A stretch of DNA of 8,352 nucleotides, taken from positions 1-8,352 of the forward strand of contig DATKXS010000044.1 in the NCBI GenBank assembly GCA_035528895.1, read 5' to 3'. Origin of the DNA: UBA8522 sp035528895. GTDB lineage: Bacteria; Acidobacteriota; Aminicenantia; Aminicenantales; UBA8522. A program made the translations under genes and the position numbers. Shown here piece after piece: positions 6,106-8,352 of the stretch (positions are counted from its first letter, which is position 1; each line of letters opens with the position of its first letter). The notes below the pieces were generated by a model. It was not told the DNA's origin. It saw only the letters and a program-made list of their open reading frames with translations, and did no database searches.

Positions 6106-8352
6106 CTAATCCAAACGCAGATTTCCTCTCGTAATCGTGGCCCTTGACAGGTCATCAACGAGGGCCTCGAGGTTGATCTCCCCTCCACCGGCCTTCTTCT
6201 TGAAAATCAGCTCGACCAGGAGTCCCGGTTCCCGCCTCAAGTCCTCGGATATTCGGAATCCCCCGACCCGGAGACGCCCGGGCTCGACTTCCCTGGCCTG
6301 GAGATCGATAAAGCCTTCATCTTGATCCGGCCGGCGGATTCCCGCAAAGGTCAACTTCTCCAACCCGTACCTCACCTCGAAACCGAAAGCCTTGAGTCCG
6401 AACAGGTCATTCAGATGAACGGGAATCCTGATGAGAGAGTTGTCCGCGGGCAGGGGATTCCCCAGGCTCACCCATCTCAAATCCGTTCCGGGACTTTCAG
6501 AGCGGACGAACATGCCCTCGGCGAGCTCGGCATCTCTGAGATCCCTCACCGGGTTCAGGACCTGCAGAGGGAGGCCGAATTCAGCTCCCTCTTTGACCCT
6601 GAACATCAAGATCACCAGGCCGCCGAAATCCCTGCCCGGGATAGGCTCCTGGCTCTCCGCCTCGATGTGAACGAGACCCGGGACCTCCTCGGTGCCAAGG
6701 ACATAATCAAATTCCCGGGTCAACGAAGTTCTCTTGGCATCCAGGTACTCGAGCATGTCGGTGGGATAGATCACATCGAAAGCGAATGAGCGGAGGTCTT
6801 TCGAGTTGGAGACGACGACGGGAACGTTCGCCGTCTGTCCGGGGCGCCCGATCGTGTCCAGAGCATAGAGAGTCCGTCTGAACCTGGCGTCGTCTCTCCG
6901 GTTTCTGGCTCTTTCGATGGACCTGGGGAATTCGGACGGCCGCGCCCCCCGATCCAGCGCCAAAATCTGGGTTTCCTCCAGAGCGGAGAACGATTTGGAT
7001 GAAGCGATCCGGGCCGATACCGAACCGGCCAAGGCGCAGCAGAGAGGTAGGGTTAAGATCCCGAGGTAGTGCTCGAAAATGTCCTGGGCGTCTCCCGGGG
7101 TCGTGCCAAGACTGCAGTTTGCGTCCGAGGTCATCACCTGACACAAGGTGGGAGTTATTCTCCCCAGATAGATCTCAAAAGCGCTCTGGGCGTCGCCCGG
7201 AGTCACATTGCCGTCATTGTTGACGTCCCCCAACCGGGCGCAGGGATAAAAAGTGAAATCGGAGCTGCTGGGGAGGGGAAGGAATTCATCCAAGAGATCG
7301 TCGGTGTAATTATCCAGCCAAAGCGTGGTCACTGTCGGCGTGGTGTAGCTCAGGCAATTGACCTGGAGGATGACCTTGACCAGGCTGCCGGAACTCGAGA
7401 CCGGGATAGTCGTCCCCCCGACTCCCCTGACCTTCAGGAGGCCGGCGGTCGAACTATCGACCGTTATGGTCCAGTTGGCGGTCAGGGTGCCGGGTTCCTT
7501 ATCTTTGTACGTGAAAAACGTCGCGTTGTAGACGAGATCAAGCCCAAAAACGGACACCGTCTCGGCATTGCCGGAGATCTCGACCGTGGTATCGAACAGC
7601 GTGCCCTCCGGGCTCAGGCTGGGGTCTAGAACCAGACTGATGGTCCCGTTGTCGCCGTCGTCATCCAGCTCCGTAGCCGTGATGTCCTTGTTCGGAACGC
7701 CCGTGGCTGAGATCCGGATGGTCGCCGTGTCGTTGAGCGTGTCGGCATCCTCGGCGGCGGCCAGGGTCACCGGCTGGTCCGTGTTCCAGTTGGCCGTCGT
7801 AAAGGTCAGAGCGGCTCCCGACTGGACCGTGATGTCCGTGTCCCCGCTCGCTCTCGACACCGTGACATTGACCGTCGCGGAGGGCTGGGCCGACAGCCGC
7901 ACCTGGAACGTCGCCGTGTTTCCCTCAGGGACACTCACCGTGTCCACGCTGGTCACGAACTGCAGGGTGTCATTGTCCTGCTCGGTCGCCGTGATATCCT
8001 TGTTCGGGACACCCGTGGCCGCGACCCGGATGGTCGCCGTCCCGTTGGCTATGTCCGCGTCCTCGGCCGCAGCCAGGGTCACCGGCTGGTTCGTGTTCCA
8101 GTTCGCCGTCGTGAAGGTCAGCGCCGCTCCCGACTGGACCGTGATGTCCGTGTCCCCGCTCACCCGCGACACCGTCACATTCACCGTTGCGGAGGGCTGC
8201 GCGGACAGCCGCACCTGGAAAGTCGCCGTGTTTCCCTCAGGGACACTCACCGTGTCCACGCTGGTCACGAACTGCAGGGTGTCATTGTCCTGCTCGGTCG
8301 CCGTGATATCCTTGTTCGGGACACCCGTGGCCGCGACCCGGATGGTCGCCGT
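6106..8352 (-). CDS. Large extracellular multidomain protein (Calx-beta-like repeats, cohesin, dockerin, two more cohesin-like domains), 5' end outside window
   Basis: The frame is open from the right edge to the stop at 6106, showing 748 residues; the GTG at 8268 is inside a repeat and is not the start. Counting from the edge: repeats of a Calx-beta-like module (partial 1-28, full 29-132 and 133-232, with DTVSVPEGNTATFQVRLSAQ); a cohesin-like domain (about 236-368, with VFGLDLVYNATFF); a type I-like dockerin (about 374-432) with Ca-binding loops DVNNDGNVTPGD and DANCSLGTTPGD, each followed by a matching F-E-x-Y-L-G helix and a Cys; a charged linker rich in Arg (about 460-490); and two further cohesin-like modules (about 497-610 and 636-748; SFAFDVIY and AFGFEVRY). 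No membrane anchor is visible at the C terminus (NLRLD). It is probably secreted, although its signal peptide would lie outside the window. It is likely co-transcribed with the lipoprotein 24 nt downstream. Function is unproven; adhesion or surface assembly is inferred. Confidence 0.85.
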   Translation of the reverse strand, partial: TATIRVAATGVPNKDITATEQDNDTLQFVTSVDTVSVPEGNTATFQVRLSAQPSATVNVTVSRVSGDTDITVQSGAALTFTTANWNTNQPVTLAAAEDADIANGTATIRVAATGVPNKDITATEQDNDTLQFVTSVDTVSVPEGNTATFQVRLSAQPSATVNVTVSRASGDTDITVQSGAALTFTTANWNTDQPVTLAAAEDADTLNDTATIRISATGVPNKDITATELDDDGDNGTISLVLDPSLSPEGTLFDTTVEISGNAETVSVFGLDLVYNATFFTYKDKEPGTLTANWTITVDSSTAGLLKVRGVGGTTIPVSSSGSLVKVILQVNCLSYTTPTVTTLWLDNYTDDLLDEFLPLPSSSDFTFYPCARLGDVNNDGNVTPGDAQSAFEIYLGRITPTLCQVMTSDANCSLGTTPGDAQDIFEHYLGILTLPLCCALAGSVSARIASSKSFSALEETQILALDRGARPSEFPRSIERARNRRDDARFRRTLYALDTIGRPGQTANVPVVVSNSKDLRSFAFDVIYPTDMLEYLDAKRTSLTREFDYVLGTEEVPGLVHIEAESQEPIPGRDFGGLVILMFRVKEGAEFGLPLQVLNPVRDLRDAELAEGMFVRSESPGTDLRWVSLGNPLPADNSLIRIPVHLNDLFGLKAFGFEVRYGLEKLTFAGIRRPDQDEGFIDLQAREVEPGRLRVGGFRISEDLRREPGLLVELIFKKKAGGGEINLEALVDDLSRATITRGNLRLD
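7057..7233 (-). other. Dockerin-like module (two EF-hand-like loops)
   Basis: This segment encodes two tandem halves: GDVNNDGNVTPGDAQSAFEI then YLGRITPTLC, and SDANCSLGTTPGDAQDIFEH then YLGILTLPLC. The first loop has D, N, D, N, T and D at positions 1, 3, 5, 7, 9 and 12, as in calcium-binding dockerin loops. The second has Ser at position 5. In dockerins the two halves form a symmetric cohesin-binding surface. Here the dockerin lies in the middle of a protein that also carries cohesin-like domains, which is uncommon. Confidence 0.75.
7645..8352 (-). repeat. 312-bp in-frame tandem repeats (104 aa, Calx-beta-like)
   Basis: Copies lie at 7645-7956 and 7957-8268, with a partial copy at 8269-8352 continuing off the edge. 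A 131-bp stretch (7910-8040 and 8222-8352) is identical. The two complete copies differ at about 32 positions over their alignable 288 bp by hand count, roughly 89% identity, with differences concentrated at the domain-exit end where the last repeat joins the cohesin-like domain. More copies probably lie beyond the window. Confidence 0.9.

Noticed and set aside
8266..8268. GTG as the start of the large surface protein
   Set aside because: The codon is the Val of the repeat motif FVTSVDTVSVPEG, and the frame continues upstream to the edge with the same repeat, so the true start is outside the window.

Overview
The window is a GC-rich bacterial chromosome segment in which every supportable gene lies on the minus strand, so it reads right to left. 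The organism is probably an environmental bacterium that uses a direct glutaminyl-tRNA synthetase and exports cohesin/dockerin-type surface proteins. A Candidatus Aminicenantes/Acidobacteriota-like lineage is a guess from that combination, not something the sequence proves.

Layout from right to left (direction of transcription). (1) 8352-6106: the 3' part of a large extracellular multidomain protein, open at the right edge. It has near-identical Calx-beta-like repeats, a cohesin-like domain, a two-loop dockerin and two further cohesin-like domains. (2) 6081-4609: a predicted lipoprotein 24 nt downstream, with three BACON-like beta-sandwich repeats and a C-terminal cohesin-like domain that resembles the first cohesin of its neighbour. 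(3) A 53-nt gap with a good sigma70-type promoter whose predicted start lies only about 5 nt before the next gene. (4) 4555-276: a compact housekeeping operon gltX-glnS-eno (glutamyl-tRNA synthetase, glutaminyl-tRNA synthetase, enolase), with a 4-nt ATGA overlap between the two synthetases and an 18-nt gap before eno. (5) 275-67: 209 nt without a gene, holding three tandem 20-bp AT-rich repeats and a hairpin that encloses a strong Shine-Dalgarno sequence. (6) 66-1: the first 22 codons of an IS110-family transposase running off the left edge, too short to be found by an ORF-length filter.

Two themes stand out. The left edge looks like the 5' end of an IS110-type insertion sequence sitting directly downstream of enolase; in that family the noncoding segment next to the recombinase gene can encode the bridge RNA guide, so 67-275 is a candidate. 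On the right, a lipid-anchored cohesin protein and a dockerin-bearing partner encoded back to back suggest a small cell-surface assembly. Within the housekeeping block, GltX lacks the whole zinc-binding insertion region, and the enolase carries unusual substitutions around its active site.
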